Of a DNA stretch of 64,000 bases, positions 35,057 to 43,872 are shown piece by piece. The position numbers were made by a program, and so were the translations under genes. Position 1 is the stretch's first letter; every line of letters begins with the position of its first letter. The DNA is from Nocardioides luteus (GTDB lineage: Bacteria; Actinomycetota; Actinomycetes; Propionibacteriales; Nocardioidaceae), in assembly GCF_014648595.1 (NCBI RefSeq), contig NZ_BMRK01000008.1, forward strand, positions 62,001-126,000, in the 5' to 3' direction. The notes under the pieces were generated by a model. The model was given only the letters and a program-made list of their open reading frames with translations. It had not been told where the DNA came from and did not search any database.

Positions 35057-36301
35057 GTGAACTTCCAGACCTACGCCGAGCTGTGGCGGATCCCTGACGT
35101 TCGCCGCATCCTGGTGCTGGGAGTGTTCCTGCGCATCCCGATGCCGGCGAGCGCCGTGATCGTGACGCTCCACGTGGTCGGCCCGCTCGACCGCTCCTAC
35201 GCGGAGGCCGGCCTGGTCTCGACGGTGCTCGCGATCGCGATGGCCATCTCCAACCCGTGGCTCGGCCGGCTCCTCGACCGCGTCGGCCTGCGGCGTACGG
35301 TCCTGCTGCCGCTGACGGTCCTGCCGTTCGCCTGGTCGATCGCGCCCTGGGTCGGCTACGTCCCGCTCCTCGGCCTGGTCGCCGCCGCCGGCCTCTTCAC
35401 CGTGCCGTCGTTCTCGATCGTGCGCCAGGTGATGCTGCGCTCGGTCGGGCCCGGGAAGCGCACCGCGGCGCTGAGCGCCGACTCGGTCATGACCGAGCTC
35501 TGCTTCATGGTCGGGCCACTGATCGGCGTGCTCGGCGCCAGCTATCTCGGCACCTCCTGGGCGCTGCTGCTGATCCAGTGGCTCGGCATCCTCGCCGCCG
35601 TCGTGCTCTGGCTGTTCAACCCCACGATCACGGAGGGCGAGCCGGCCCTCCCGGCCGACGCGGCCCCGCTGACCACCGCATCCGCAACTCGCCGTACCAG
35701 GCTCCCGTCATGGGTCAACCCGGGTGTCACGCTCCTCCTCATCGGCACTTTCTCGGCCTCGCTCATCCTCGTCGCCGAGGACCTCGGCACCGTGGCGGCG
35801 ATGCGCGAGTTCGAGCGGACCACGCTGCTCGGTCTGGTGATGGCGATCTGGGCGTCCGGCTCGCTGATCGGCGCGATCGTCTACGGCGCGCTCAACCGGC
35901 ACCCCTCCGCCGCGGTGATGCTGGTGCTGCTCGGCGCGACGACGGTGCTCACCGCGTTCGCCTGGGGGCCGATCTCGTTCACGGCGCTGCTCCTGCTCAG
36001 CGGCTTCTTCTGCGCGCCCAGCCTCACCGCCGCGCTCGAGGCGATCACCAGCAACGTCCCCTCGACCGTACGCGGCGAGGTGATGGGCTGGCACGGCTCG
36101 GCCATCACCCTCGGCAGCGCCGTCGGCGCCCCCACCGCCGGGTACGCCATCGACCTGACCGGCTGGCAGGGCGGCTTCCTCTTCGGCGGCGGGCTCGGCC
36201 TGCTGATCGCCGGCGCCGTCTGGTTCACCACTCGCCGGATGTCCACCCCCGCGGAGGCGTCGCTCCCGTCGGGCGAGAGGTCGCCCGCGGCGGCCGAGTA
36301 G
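35057..36301 (+). CDS. MFS transporter
   Basis: 414-aa membrane protein with about twelve TM helices and the loop-2 motif PWLGRLLDRVGLRRTV near residue 65. It starts at GTG. Substrate unknown. A mid-protein loop (EGEPALPADAAPLTTASATRRTRLPS) separates the two halves. The closest neighbours give no functional hint. Confidence 0.88.
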   Translation: MNFQTYAELWRIPDVRRILVLGVFLRIPMPASAVIVTLHVVGPLDRSYAEAGLVSTVLAIAMAISNPWLGRLLDRVGLRRTVLLPLTVLPFAWSIAPWVGYVPLLGLVAAAGLFTVPSFSIVRQVMLRSVGPGKRTAALSADSVMTELCFMVGPLIGVLGASYLGTSWALLLIQWLGILAAVVLWLFNPTITEGEPALPADAAPLTTASATRRTRLPSWVNPGVTLLLIGTFSASLILVAEDLGTVAAMREFERTTLLGLVMAIWASGSLIGAIVYGALNRHPSAAVMLVLLGATTVLTAFAWGPISFTALLLLSGFFCAPSLTAALEAITSNVPSTVRGEVMGWHGSAITLGSAVGAPTAGYAIDLTGWQGGFLFGGGLGLLIAGAVWFTTRRMSTPAEASLPSGERSPAAAE

Positions 36302-36305
36302 TCGG

Positions 36306-36572
36306 CTAGCGAGGCTTCCGGCGCCGCAGACCGGCGGCCAGGAGTGCCGAGACGAGGGCCCGGGATGTGACCTCCACGGCGCCCGCGGCGACCATGTCGG
36401 CGTACGCCTCGGCGGGGACGTCGTAGTGGTCGCGGTCGAAGCCGCGGGCCGGGATCCCCACCCGGCTCGCGAAGGCGTGCAGCTCCTCGTAGGAGGTGTC
36501 GCTGGCGAGGTGCGACCACATCCGGCCACGGCTGGGTACGTTCGGCGGGTCGATGAGGATCACGGGCAACAT
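36306..36572 (-). CDS. DUF4031 domain protein
   Basis: 88-aa protein starting MLPVILIDPPNVPSRGRMWSHLASDTSYEELHAFA, the DUF4031 signature, and ending in a basic tail. No clear ribosome site; the start is chosen by family alignment. Function unknown. Convergent with the MFS gene at a 4-nt gap. Confidence 0.82.
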   Translation of the reverse strand: MLPVILIDPPNVPSRGRMWSHLASDTSYEELHAFASRVGIPARGFDRDHYDVPAEAYADMVAAGAVEVTSRALVSALLAAGLRRRKPR

Positions 36573-36634
36573 TGTCGGGGATCGCCCGGCCGATCGCCCA
36601 CGGCTCCCTTGACTGGTCCGCAAGAATGGTCGGG

Positions 36635-36985
36635 ATGAACACGACAGTGCTGTTCGAGGCTCGGGCGAGGGTGCTCCACGACCTCGACGCTCGCGGACTC
36701 GCCGGCGCGGCCGCGGTCTCCGCCCTCGAGGACGCGATGACCGAGCGCGGCTGGTGGGTCGAGCAGTGGCCCGAGGGCAAGGCCTACGTCGCCGGCCTGG
36801 TCGCCCAGGACGTCCAGGACCTGCTCTTCGACGGGGAGACCTCCGCGCGCTGGCCGGTGTGCACCACCTGCCCGCCCGAGGCGCCGGTCCACTCGCTCCA
36901 CATCACGCCCGACCTGGGCGGTCCCGACCCGATCTGGGTCTGCGAGGAGAGCGGCGACGTGGTCGCGCCCCTCGGCGATCTCTGA
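36635..36985 (+). CDS. Hypothetical protein
   Basis: 116-aa protein with CTTCPPE in the middle and a final acidic segment (WVCEESGDVVAPLGDL). No family recognised and no membrane segment. It is divergent from DUF4031 and convergent with the GntR gene; a GGCCCT-N5-AGGGCC hairpin at 37010-37026 lies between the convergent ends. Confidence 0.65.
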   Translation: MNTTVLFEARARVLHDLDARGLAGAAAVSALEDAMTERGWWVEQWPEGKAYVAGLVAQDVQDLLFDGETSARWPVCTTCPPEAPVHSLHITPDLGGPDPIWVCEESGDVVAPLGDL

Positions 36986-37014
36986 CCGCGCAGCAAAGTT
37001 TCCGAGATTGGCCC

Positions 37015-37728
37015 TCAGGAAGGGCCGAGCTGCAGGTGCAGCGCGTAGCGGTCGGCCCGGTAGACGGAGCGGCACACCTCGACGAAGCGGTCGCCGGCGA
37101 CCGACTTCCGCTGCCTGCGGAGCACGGGCACGCCGACGGAGAGGCCCAGCAGCGTGGCCTCCTCGATGTTGGCGACGTCGGCCCGGAAGGTGTCGTCGAC
37201 CCACGAGGGCCGCAGCTTCCGTCTCTCCAGCTCGGCGTAGAGACTGGTCGGCGTGACGCGGTCGAGCAGCCCGGGCAGGATCGTCTCGTCGAGGTAGACG
37301 TCCTCGATGCAGATCGGCACCCCGGCGCCGCGCCGCAGGCGGCGCCAGTGGACGACGGCCGCACCCTCCTCGAGGCACAGCGCACGGGCGATCGTCGGGC
37401 CTGCCTTCTCCCGGCCGAGCAGCAGGGTCTCCGAGGAGGCCTGCATCCCTCGGCGGGCCATCTCCTCGCTGAACCCGAGCACCGGGCTCGGCGTCCGCCG
37501 CGGCCGCGCCACGAAGGTGCCGCGGCCCGGGATCCTGACCAGCAGCCCCTCGCTGACCAGCGTGTCGAGGGCCTGTCGCACCGTGGCCCGGGCGACGCTG
37601 AACTTCTGCACGAGCTCACGCTCGGACGGCGCGGCGGCACCAGGGCTCTCGTTGCGGATCAGCTCCCGGACGTACTCCCGGATCTGGACGTGCTTGAGCG
37701 ACCGCTCCCCCTCCACAGACCGGACCAT
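37015..37728 (-). CDS. GntR family regulator, HutC subfamily
   Basis: 237-aa regulator. The winged helix is at about 15-75 (APSERELVQKFSVARATVRQALDTLVSEGLLVRIPGRGTFVA), followed by a UTRA ligand domain (RALCLEEGAAVVHWRRLRRGAGVPICIEDVYL). The target is unknown: no sugar or amino-acid operon is adjacent. It is divergent from the AlkB-like gene. Confidence 0.9.
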   Translation of the reverse strand: MVRSVEGERSLKHVQIREYVRELIRNESPGAAAPSERELVQKFSVARATVRQALDTLVSEGLLVRIPGRGTFVARPRRTPSPVLGFSEEMARRGMQASSETLLLGREKAGPTIARALCLEEGAAVVHWRRLRRGAGVPICIEDVYLDETILPGLLDRVTPTSLYAELERRKLRPSWVDDTFRADVANIEEATLLGLSVGVPVLRRQRKSVAGDRFVEVCRSVYRADRYALHLQLGPS

Positions 37729-37734
37729 GAGCAG

Positions 37735-37740
37735 AGCGTA
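37735..37740 (-). promoter_or_regulatory. -10 box of gntR gene
   Basis: On the minus strand TACGCT lies exactly 6 nt before the ATG at 37728; leaderless pattern. Confidence 0.5.
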
Positions 37741-37839
37741 GGTGTACGCCTCGTCCACGTCCCGGCTTTCCGTCAAGTTGTGACATTGCAATGAGATGAG
37801 GCGATTCAGGTGCAACGAAACATCGATGGCCGATTTCAG

Positions 37840-37855
37840 TAGAACAAGTGTTCGA
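37840..37855 (+). promoter_or_regulatory. LexA (SOS) box upstream of AlkB-like gene
   Basis: TAGAACAAGTGTTCGA matches the actinobacterial SOS consensus TCGAAC-N4-GTTCGA at 11 of 12 fixed positions. It ends 8 nt before the -10 TATGCT, covering the -35 region, where LexA would block transcription. Binding is inferred. Confidence 0.8.
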
Positions 37856-37863
37856 TCACGAGG

Positions 37864-37869
37864 TATGCT
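37864..37869 (+). promoter_or_regulatory. -10 box of AlkB-like gene
   Basis: TATGCT exactly 6 nt before the GTG at 37876, leaderless pattern, just downstream of the SOS box. Confidence 0.6.
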
Positions 37870-37875
37870 CCAGGG

Positions 37876-38484
37876 GTGGACTTCCAGGGAACACTCTTCG
37901 CGCCCGACGCCGACGAGACCACCGAGACCTACGAGCGGGTCGGGCTGACCCGCGGCGCCTGGGTGGACATCTCTCGCAGCTGGCTGCCCGATCCCGACGA
38001 CGTCTTCGAGGCGATGATCAACGACGTCCCCTGGCGCGAGGAGCGCCGGCAGATGTACGACCGGGTCGTCGATGTCCCCCGCCTGCTTCACACCTACCTG
38101 CAGGGCGACCCGCTCCCCCACCCGCGCCTGGCCGAGGCCCGCGGCCGTCTCACCGCTCACTACCTGCCCGAGCTCGGCGAGCCGTTCGTGACCGCCGGCT
38201 GCTGCTACTACCGCGACGGCAACGACTCGGTCGCCTGGCACGGCGACCGCATCGGCCGCGGCCGCAGCAACGACACGATGGTCGCGATCGTCTCCGTCGG
38301 CGACCCCCGCCGCCTCGCGCTGCGCCCCCAGGGCGGCGGCAAGGGCATGAGCATCGAGATGGGTCACGGTGACCTCGTCGTCATGGGTGGCTCCTGCCAG
38401 CGCACCTGGGAGCACGCCATCCCCAAGGTCTCCTCCGCGGGGCCCCGGATCTCGATCCAGTTCCGCCCCCGCAACGTCTTCTGA
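37876..38484 (+). CDS. AlkB-like 2-oxoglutarate/Fe(II) dioxygenase
   Basis: 202-aa oxygenase that removes alkyl groups from DNA or RNA bases by oxidation. Iron ligands are seen in VAWHGDRIG (HxD) and in WEHAIPK (distal His). RISIQFRPRN holds the 2-oxoglutarate-binding arginines. It starts at GTG. The SOS box overlapping its promoter supports a DNA-repair role. Confidence 0.9.
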   Translation: MDFQGTLFAPDADETTETYERVGLTRGAWVDISRSWLPDPDDVFEAMINDVPWREERRQMYDRVVDVPRLLHTYLQGDPLPHPRLAEARGRLTAHYLPELGEPFVTAGCCYYRDGNDSVAWHGDRIGRGRSNDTMVAIVSVGDPRRLALRPQGGGKGMSIEMGHGDLVVMGGSCQRTWEHAIPKVSSAGPRISIQFRPRNVF

Positions 38485-38566
38485 GACTGCCCGGAGCCGG
38501 GTCCGAGATGCGATCCGTACGCTGGTAGGAAAGGATGGACCGACAGCCGACGCCCCTGGAGCCGCC

Positions 38567-39580
38567 TTGACCACCACCGCACCGCCCCTCGCCCCTCCGA
38601 CCGCCGAGGAGATCGCCAGGGCGAAGGAGATCGTCGGGCGGGTCAGCACCGCCTTCAGCAGCCGCGTGGTCGGCCAGGAACGCCTTCGCACCGCGCTGTT
38701 GATCGCGCTCCTCTCCGAGGGGCACGTGCTGCTCGAGAGCGTGCCGGGGCTCGCGAAGACGCTGGCCGCCTCGACCCTGTCGCAGACGGTGGAGGCGCAG
38801 TTCTCCAGGATCCAGTGCACCCCTGACCTGCTGCCGAGCGACATCATCGGCACCCAGGTCTACGACCAGCGCAACCACGAGTTCGAGACCCAGCTCGGGC
38901 CGGTGCACGCCAACTTCGTGCTGCTCGACGAGATCAACCGCTCGTCCGCGAAGACCCAGAGCGCGATGCTCGAGGCGATGCAGGAGCGGCAGACCTCGAT
39001 CGCCGGTCACGTCCACCCGTTGCCGCGGCCGTTCATGGTGCTCGCCACCCAGAACCCGATCGAGGAGGAGGGCACCTACGTCCTCCCCCACGCGCAGATG
39101 GACCGGTTCCTCCTCAAGGAGATCGTCAACTACCCCAGCGACTCCGAGGAGCTCGTCGTCCTCGAGCGCATCGAGGCCGGCACCCTCGGCCCCGACCACG
39201 AGCAGACCCGCCCGGTGGCCAACCCGGAGGACGTGATCTGGCTCCAGGAGCTGGCCAAACGGGTCTACGTCGACCCGGCGATCAAGCGCTACATCGTGGC
39301 GCTGGTCCAGGCCACCCGCAACGCGACCCAGCTGCTCGGCCCGGAGACCGGCTCCTACGTCGAGATCGGCGCCTCGCCGCGTGCCTCGATCGCGTTCCTG
39401 CAGGCCTCTCGTGCCGCGGCGCTGCTGCTCGGCCGCTCCTACGTCACCCCGGAGGACGTCCGCGAGCTGCGCCACGGCATCCTGCGCCACCGTCTCCACC
39501 TCAGCTTCGAGGCGCTGGCCGAAAAGGTCCAGCCCGAGATGCTGGTCGACGCGCTGGTCCGCGCGGTCCCCAGCCCCTGA
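38567..39580 (+). CDS. MoxR-type AAA+ ATPase
   Basis: 337-aa chaperone-like ATPase. Walker A is LLESVPGLAKT, Walker B is FVLLDEINR, sensor 1 is LATQNPIEEEGTY, and a C-terminal lid ends at RAVPSP. The start is TTG with GGAG about 6 nt upstream; no in-frame ATG fits. MoxR proteins help activate or assemble partners with vWA domains, here encoded downstream. First gene of a six-gene unit. Confidence 0.92.
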   Translation: MTTTAPPLAPPTAEEIARAKEIVGRVSTAFSSRVVGQERLRTALLIALLSEGHVLLESVPGLAKTLAASTLSQTVEAQFSRIQCTPDLLPSDIIGTQVYDQRNHEFETQLGPVHANFVLLDEINRSSAKTQSAMLEAMQERQTSIAGHVHPLPRPFMVLATQNPIEEEGTYVLPHAQMDRFLLKEIVNYPSDSEELVVLERIEAGTLGPDHEQTRPVANPEDVIWLQELAKRVYVDPAIKRYIVALVQATRNATQLLGPETGSYVEIGASPRASIAFLQASRAAALLLGRSYVTPEDVRELRHGILRHRLHLSFEALAEKVQPEMLVDALVRAVPSP

Positions 39581-39606
39581 CCTGAGCCCCTGACCTGAGC
39601 ACCGAG

Positions 39607-40494
39607 ATGTCGACGTACCTCCCCCGGATCCGCACGCGGCTGATGATCCATGCCCACCGCAAGGTGGTCGGCCTGCTCGACGGGGAGTACGCATCCCTGC
39701 AGACCGGGCGCAGCATGGACTTCCACGACCTGCGTGAGTACGTCCCGGGCGACGACGTGAAGGACATCGACTGGAAGGCGACGGCCCGCTCCCGGAGCCT
39801 GCTGGTCAAGCGGTTCACCGCCGAGCGCCAGCATCTGGTGCTCCTCGCGATCTCGACCGGCCGGAGCATGGCGGCCCAGGCGACCGGCACCACCACCAAG
39901 CGTGACCTGGCGATCTTCACCGCCGGCCTGGTCGGCTGGCTCGGCGTGCGCCACGGCGACAAGGTCGCGGTCGCCTACGGCGACTCGGAGACCCAGAAGC
40001 TGACCAAGCCCGCCGACACCGAGGTCGCGCTCGAGCGTGCGCTGGGACAGGCCCACGACGCCATCACCCCCGATGCCGCCGAGGCCGACATCGTCGCGGT
40101 GCTGCGCCACATCGCCACCAACGTACGCCGCCGGGCGATCCTGCTGGTCGTGACCGACGAACACTCGCTCAGCGACGAGATGGCCGCCGTCCTGCGACGC
40201 CTCACCGTCCAGCACGAGGTGCTGGTCGCCGGCATCGACGACCTCGACCCCACCACCGCCGTGCCCGGGGCCGCCCCGCGGGTCGACATCGACACCGTCG
40301 CCGCTCTCCCGGAGTGGCTCAGCGGCGACCCGGTCCTCCAGGCCCAGTACGCCGAGCTGGCCGCCGCCGAGGAGCACGGTCTGCGCGGCACCCTGGACCG
40401 CCTCGGCATCGCCTACCAGCGCGTCCACGACGACACCACCGCGATCGGTGCGGTCTTCCATCTCCTGGAGAGGCACCGGCATGCGCGGCGGTAA
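39607..40494 (+). CDS. DUF58 domain protein
   Basis: 295-aa protein with the DUF58 core SMDFHDLREYVPGDDVKDIDWKATARSRSLLVKRF and a vWA-like fold downstream (ILLVVTDEHSLSDE). It usually travels with MoxR and vWA genes. The stop is TAA, rare in this genome, with its last two bases being the first two of the 169-bp hairpin element at 40493, so the original C-terminus may have been changed. Confidence 0.9.
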   Translation: MSTYLPRIRTRLMIHAHRKVVGLLDGEYASLQTGRSMDFHDLREYVPGDDVKDIDWKATARSRSLLVKRFTAERQHLVLLAISTGRSMAAQATGTTTKRDLAIFTAGLVGWLGVRHGDKVAVAYGDSETQKLTKPADTEVALERALGQAHDAITPDAAEADIVAVLRHIATNVRRRAILLVVTDEHSLSDEMAAVLRRLTVQHEVLVAGIDDLDPTTAVPGAAPRVDIDTVAALPEWLSGDPVLQAQYAELAAAEEHGLRGTLDRLGIAYQRVHDDTTAIGAVFHLLERHRHARR

Positions 40495-40661
40495 GAGCCT
40501 GTCCCCGTGCCCAGCGCCTTGCTGCACGTCGTCCAGGGCGTGCGCTGGCAAGGCACGGCCGCGAAGGCAGACCGGGTTTGTCTGTCGAGCGGCCGTAACG
40601 CCGCCAGCGTGCGCGCTGGGTGGCGCGCAGCTGGCGCTTCTGGGCGCGAGGACAGGCTCTT
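40493..40661. mobile_element. 169-bp MITE-like hairpin element
   Basis: Terminal inverted repeats AAGAGCCTGTCC (40493-40504) and GGACAGGCTCTT (40650-40661) are perfect over 12 bp. Homology between the halves continues imperfectly (CCCAG, GCGCC, CTGC, GTGCGCTGG / its complement, ACGGCCGC) to a centre near CAGACCGGGTTTGTCTG. No coding sequence and no obvious target duplication. It splits a tightly packed operon just after the DUF58 gene. Confidence 0.75.
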
Positions 40662-40687
40662 CCCTTCCGGAAGAATTTCAGCAGCCG

Positions 40688-41152
40688 ATGGCCCATTCGG
40701 GCTGGTGGCTGGTGCTCGCGCTGGCCCTGCTCGCCGCGACGGCGCTCTACTTCCTCGCCGTGATCGTGCTGACCCGCAAGCGGCGTCCGGTCGTCGAGGT
40801 GGAGACGCCGTGGGTGCCCGAGCCGCGCGACCTGCGCGCCGAGCACCTGGCCGAGATCGACCGCATCGAGCGGTCCGTCCACCGTGGTGACGTACCTGCT
40901 CGCGTCGGCCACCAGCATCTGAGCCGCACGGTGCGCGACTACGTCGCCGAGGTCAGCCAGATCCCGGCCGACAAGATGGTCCTCGCCGACCTGAAGGAGA
41001 CCGTGCGCAGCGACCCCCGCACCCGGCCGCTGGCGATGGCCGTCGAGGTGATGTACCCGCCCGCCTTCGCCTCCGAGGAGGAGGGGCAGGCGGCCGAGCG
41101 CTTCCCCGAGGCGCTGGGCCGAGCCCGTCAGGTGGTGACGACATGGACCTGA
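40688..41152 (+). CDS. Small membrane protein of the MoxR-vWA operon
   Basis: 154-aa protein: one N-terminal TM (WWLVLALALLAATALYFLAVIVL), then a soluble helical region. It resembles DUF4381-type components placed between DUF58 and vWA genes. The ATG at 40688 follows the hairpin element by 26 nt; the stop overlaps the next gene by 10 nt. The longer reading through the element is rejected. Confidence 0.78.
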   Translation: MAHSGWWLVLALALLAATALYFLAVIVLTRKRRPVVEVETPWVPEPRDLRAEHLAEIDRIERSVHRGDVPARVGHQHLSRTVRDYVAEVSQIPADKMVLADLKETVRSDPRTRPLAMAVEVMYPPAFASEEEGQAAERFPEALGRARQVVTTWT

Positions 41153-42210
41153 GGTGGCCCGTCCTCGCCCTGATCGTGCTGGTCGTCACGATCGCCGCCG
41201 TGGCCGCGATCGTGGTCTTCGCCGCGCGGGTGCACAACCGTCCGACCGACGCCGTGCTCGTCGCCCACACCGAACGCCTCAAGCGGCTCCCCCGCTTCCG
41301 CGAGCTCGCCACCCAGCAGCGCTGGCTCTCCTGGTGGCAGACCGCCGGTATCGCGCTCGCGGTGATCGGGTGCATCTGGCTGATCGCCCGCCCGCAGGCG
41401 ACCGACATCACCCAGAATCGCTATTCCACCCGCGACATCGTGCTCTGCCTGGACGCCTCGACGTCGATGTTCGACGAGGACACCCAGGTCACCCAGGCCT
41501 ACTCCCAGCTCGTCGCCGGCCTCAACGGCGAGCGGGTCAGCCTGGTGCTGTGGAGCGACGCCGCGGTGACCGTCTTCCCGCTCACCGACGACTACGGCTG
41601 GGTGCAGGAGGAGCTCGCGCGGGCGGGCCGTGCCTTCGCCCTCGGCGACCAGGAGTACGTCGCCGGCACCTATCTCGGCAAGGAGCGGGCCAGCCTGATC
41701 AGCGACGGGATCGTCTCCTGCGTGAAGCGCTTCGACCTGACCAACCCGGACCGCGGCCGGGCGGTCATCGTCGCCTCCGACAACGACCCGCAGGGCGGCC
41801 CGCCGGTCTACACGCTGCCCGAGGCGACCGCGTTCGCCAAGGAGCGCGACGTCCAGCTCTTCGGCATCGGCTCGGCCGACCTCAGCTTCCAGGAGGACAA
41901 GCGCGCCACCTTCGACAAGGCGATGACCGACACCGGAGGCACCTTCTCCCTCCTCGGTGACGACGGCTCGATCGAGTCGATCCTGGCCGGCATCGACCGG
42001 CTCTCCGCCGACGAGGTCGTCGAGCCACCGAAATACCAGGTCAGGGACGCCCCCGGATGGCCGATCGTGGTCATCGTGCTCGGCGTGCTGATGCTGATCG
42101 GCGGCTGGGGCTATGCGCTCGTCCGCTCGGGGCGGGTGTCGGTCGCTGCCTGGTCTCGACAGGCTCGACCATCTGCTCCGGCGCCACGACCGATGGAGCG
42201 AGTCCGATGA
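41143..42210 (+). CDS. vWA domain membrane protein 1
   Basis: 355-aa protein with two N-terminal TMs (about 7-28 and 66-83), a vWA domain with intact MIDAS DASTS near residue 104, and a third TM near 310 (PIVVIVLGVLMLIGGWGYALV). The last about 20 residues (AWSRQARPSAPAPRP) are encoded by a copy of the interspersed palindromic repeat. BatA/BatB-like arrangement. The next gene starts in its stop codon (ATGA). Confidence 0.88.
   Translation: MDLRWPVLALIVLVVTIAAVAAIVVFAARVHNRPTDAVLVAHTERLKRLPRFRELATQQRWLSWWQTAGIALAVIGCIWLIARPQATDITQNRYSTRDIVLCLDASTSMFDEDTQVTQAYSQLVAGLNGERVSLVLWSDAAVTVFPLTDDYGWVQEELARAGRAFALGDQEYVAGTYLGKERASLISDGIVSCVKRFDLTNPDRGRAVIVASDNDPQGGPPVYTLPEATAFAKERDVQLFGIGSADLSFQEDKRATFDKAMTDTGGTFSLLGDDGSIESILAGIDRLSADEVVEPPKYQVRDAPGWPIVVIVLGVLMLIGGWGYALVRSGRVSVAAWSRQARPSAPAPRPMERVR
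42152..42171. repeat. Interspersed palindromic repeat, copy in vWA gene
   Basis: GGTCTCGACAGGCTCGACCA, reverse orientation of the repeat core, lying in frame at the 3' end of the vWA gene. Confidence 0.75.
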
Positions 42211-43109
42211 GCGCCCTCGGCTGGCAGACCCTCACCCTCGTACGCCGGGTGCTGATCGTGCTGCTCACCGTAGTCATCCTGGTGCGACCGAGCTGGGGCG
42301 CCGCGCCTGCGGAGATGCGTACGGCTGATCTCGACGTCCTCGTCGTGGTCGACCGCACCCGGTCGATGGTCGCCGAGGACGGGCCCGGGCGCGAGGCCCG
42401 GATGACGCAGCTCAAGCGGGACCTCAAGGCGCTCTCGAAGGCGCTGCCGTCGGTGCGGTTCGGCGCGATCACCTTCGGTGGCGAGGTCGTCCGCACCGAG
42501 ATGCCGTTCACCTACGACACCACCGCCTTCGACGCCTGGGTCGAAGGGCTCTACGCCGAGCGGGCCTTCGACGGCTCCGGATCGATGGTCGACGCTCCCC
42601 TCGACGAGGTCGTCGCGGCTCTGGAGCGCGACCAGGAGCGCTCCCCCGAGCGGCGCCGGATCGTGGTGTTCGCCTCCGACGGCGAGAACACCCGCGAGGG
42701 CGTCGACCAGCAGTCGTTCTCCGAGGTCGACGACCTCTCGGCCGGCGGGATGGTGCTCGGCTACGGCACCGAGGAGGGCGGCCGGATGCCGTGGGACGAC
42801 GAGCGCCCGCAGGACGGCTACCTCAAGGACGGCGACGGGGAGGATGCCCGCTCTCGGATCGATCTCGCCAACCTGCGCGAGATCGCAGGTCAGATGGGTC
42901 TGCAGACGATCCATCGCACCTCCAAGGACACCGAGGACATCGCCCACGAGGCCGCCACCTGGGACTCCGACATGCTGACCGAGGAGACGTCGGCCGGCGG
43001 CGAGGTCTCCCGCGCCTGGATCTTCGGTTTCCCGCTGCTGGCACTCTTGCTGTGGGAGCTGTGGGGCCATCGACGCCGCGGCCACGAGGCGGAGGAGGTG
43101 CTGTCGTGA
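42207..43109 (+). CDS. vWA domain membrane protein 2
   Basis: 300-aa protein with an N-terminal TM (VRRVLIVLLTVVILVRP), a vWA domain and a C-terminal TM (IFGFPLLALLLWELWG). Its MIDAS reads DRTRS, that is DxTxS instead of DxSxS, so metal binding may differ from protein 1. Starts and ends overlap its neighbours by 4 nt, showing a coupled operon. Confidence 0.87.
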   Translation: MSALGWQTLTLVRRVLIVLLTVVILVRPSWGAAPAEMRTADLDVLVVVDRTRSMVAEDGPGREARMTQLKRDLKALSKALPSVRFGAITFGGEVVRTEMPFTYDTTAFDAWVEGLYAERAFDGSGSMVDAPLDEVVAALERDQERSPERRRIVVFASDGENTREGVDQQSFSEVDDLSAGGMVLGYGTEEGGRMPWDDERPQDGYLKDGDGEDARSRIDLANLREIAGQMGLQTIHRTSKDTEDIAHEAATWDSDMLTEETSAGGEVSRAWIFGFPLLALLLWELWGHRRRGHEAEEVLS

Positions 43110-43837
43110 CCGTCACCGAGACGCCGGCCGAGCCGGAGGAGCAGGCGCCCTTACGCACCACCCGCGAGCAGGTGCGACGCGCCCTGCTGCTGGCCGGCAT
43201 CGTGCCGGTGGTGATCGGGCTGGCCTTCCTGCTGAAGGTGATCCTGATGGGCCACCACGACCGCGCCGGCCGCGACGCCTGGGACCAGCGCGACGCGGCG
43301 ACCGCGATGGAGCACTACTCGGCCAACCGCGAGCTCAACTTCCTGCAGCCGTGGATCGCCCACTTCGACGCCGGCAACGCCGCCTTCCTCCTCGGCGAGA
43401 ACGCCCGGGCGGTCGCCTACTACGGCGAGGCGCTGAAGCGGGTCCCCGGCGACCACGAGTGCACGGTGCGCATCAACATGTCGCTGACCCAGGAGGCGAT
43501 CGGCGACCGGGCCCGCGACGCCGGCGACCAGCGCGGCGCGAAGGCCGCCTACGAGGAGGCGCTGACCACGCTGAAGGAGGGCGACTGCCCCACCGATGCG
43601 GGCCAGGGCCCCGAGCAGTCCCAGCAGGGCCAGTCGGTCGAGGAGAGGCTGAAGGAGAAGCTGACCCCGAAGCCGCAGATCAAGCCCAACGAGCAGGAGG
43701 ACCCGCCCGAGCAGCCGCAGAAGGACGACGAGAAGCAGGACAAGCTCGACAAGCGCAACGGCGACGGCGAGGACTACCGCCGCGACGACGCCGACCTCGA
43801 CGACTACGGCGGGTTCAGCGACGAGCCCCAGTGGTGA
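43106..43837 (+). CDS. TPR-containing membrane protein
   Basis: 243-aa protein: one TM (LLLAGIVPVVIGLAFLLKVIL, about 27-47), then two TPR-like helical repeats (NAAFLLGENARAVAYYGEALKRVP; GDQRGAKAAYEEALTTL). The tail is very acidic and Gln/Lys-rich. GTG start overlaps the previous stop (GTGA). Last gene of the MoxR operon, BatE-like position. Converges on the AraC gene. Confidence 0.8.
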   Translation: MTVTETPAEPEEQAPLRTTREQVRRALLLAGIVPVVIGLAFLLKVILMGHHDRAGRDAWDQRDAATAMEHYSANRELNFLQPWIAHFDAGNAAFLLGENARAVAYYGEALKRVPGDHECTVRINMSLTQEAIGDRARDAGDQRGAKAAYEEALTTLKEGDCPTDAGQGPEQSQQGQSVEERLKEKLTPKPQIKPNEQEDPPEQPQKDDEKQDKLDKRNGDGEDYRRDDADLDDYGGFSDEPQW

Positions 43838-43872
43838 TCCAGTGGTGAGCCGCGTTGGTGAGCCAGCGGTGA

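Noticed and set aside
40448-40687. N-terminal extension of the small membrane protein through the hairpin element
   Set aside because: The added residues are encoded by the inserted element and lack homology; the ATG at 40688 starts a normal signal-anchor.
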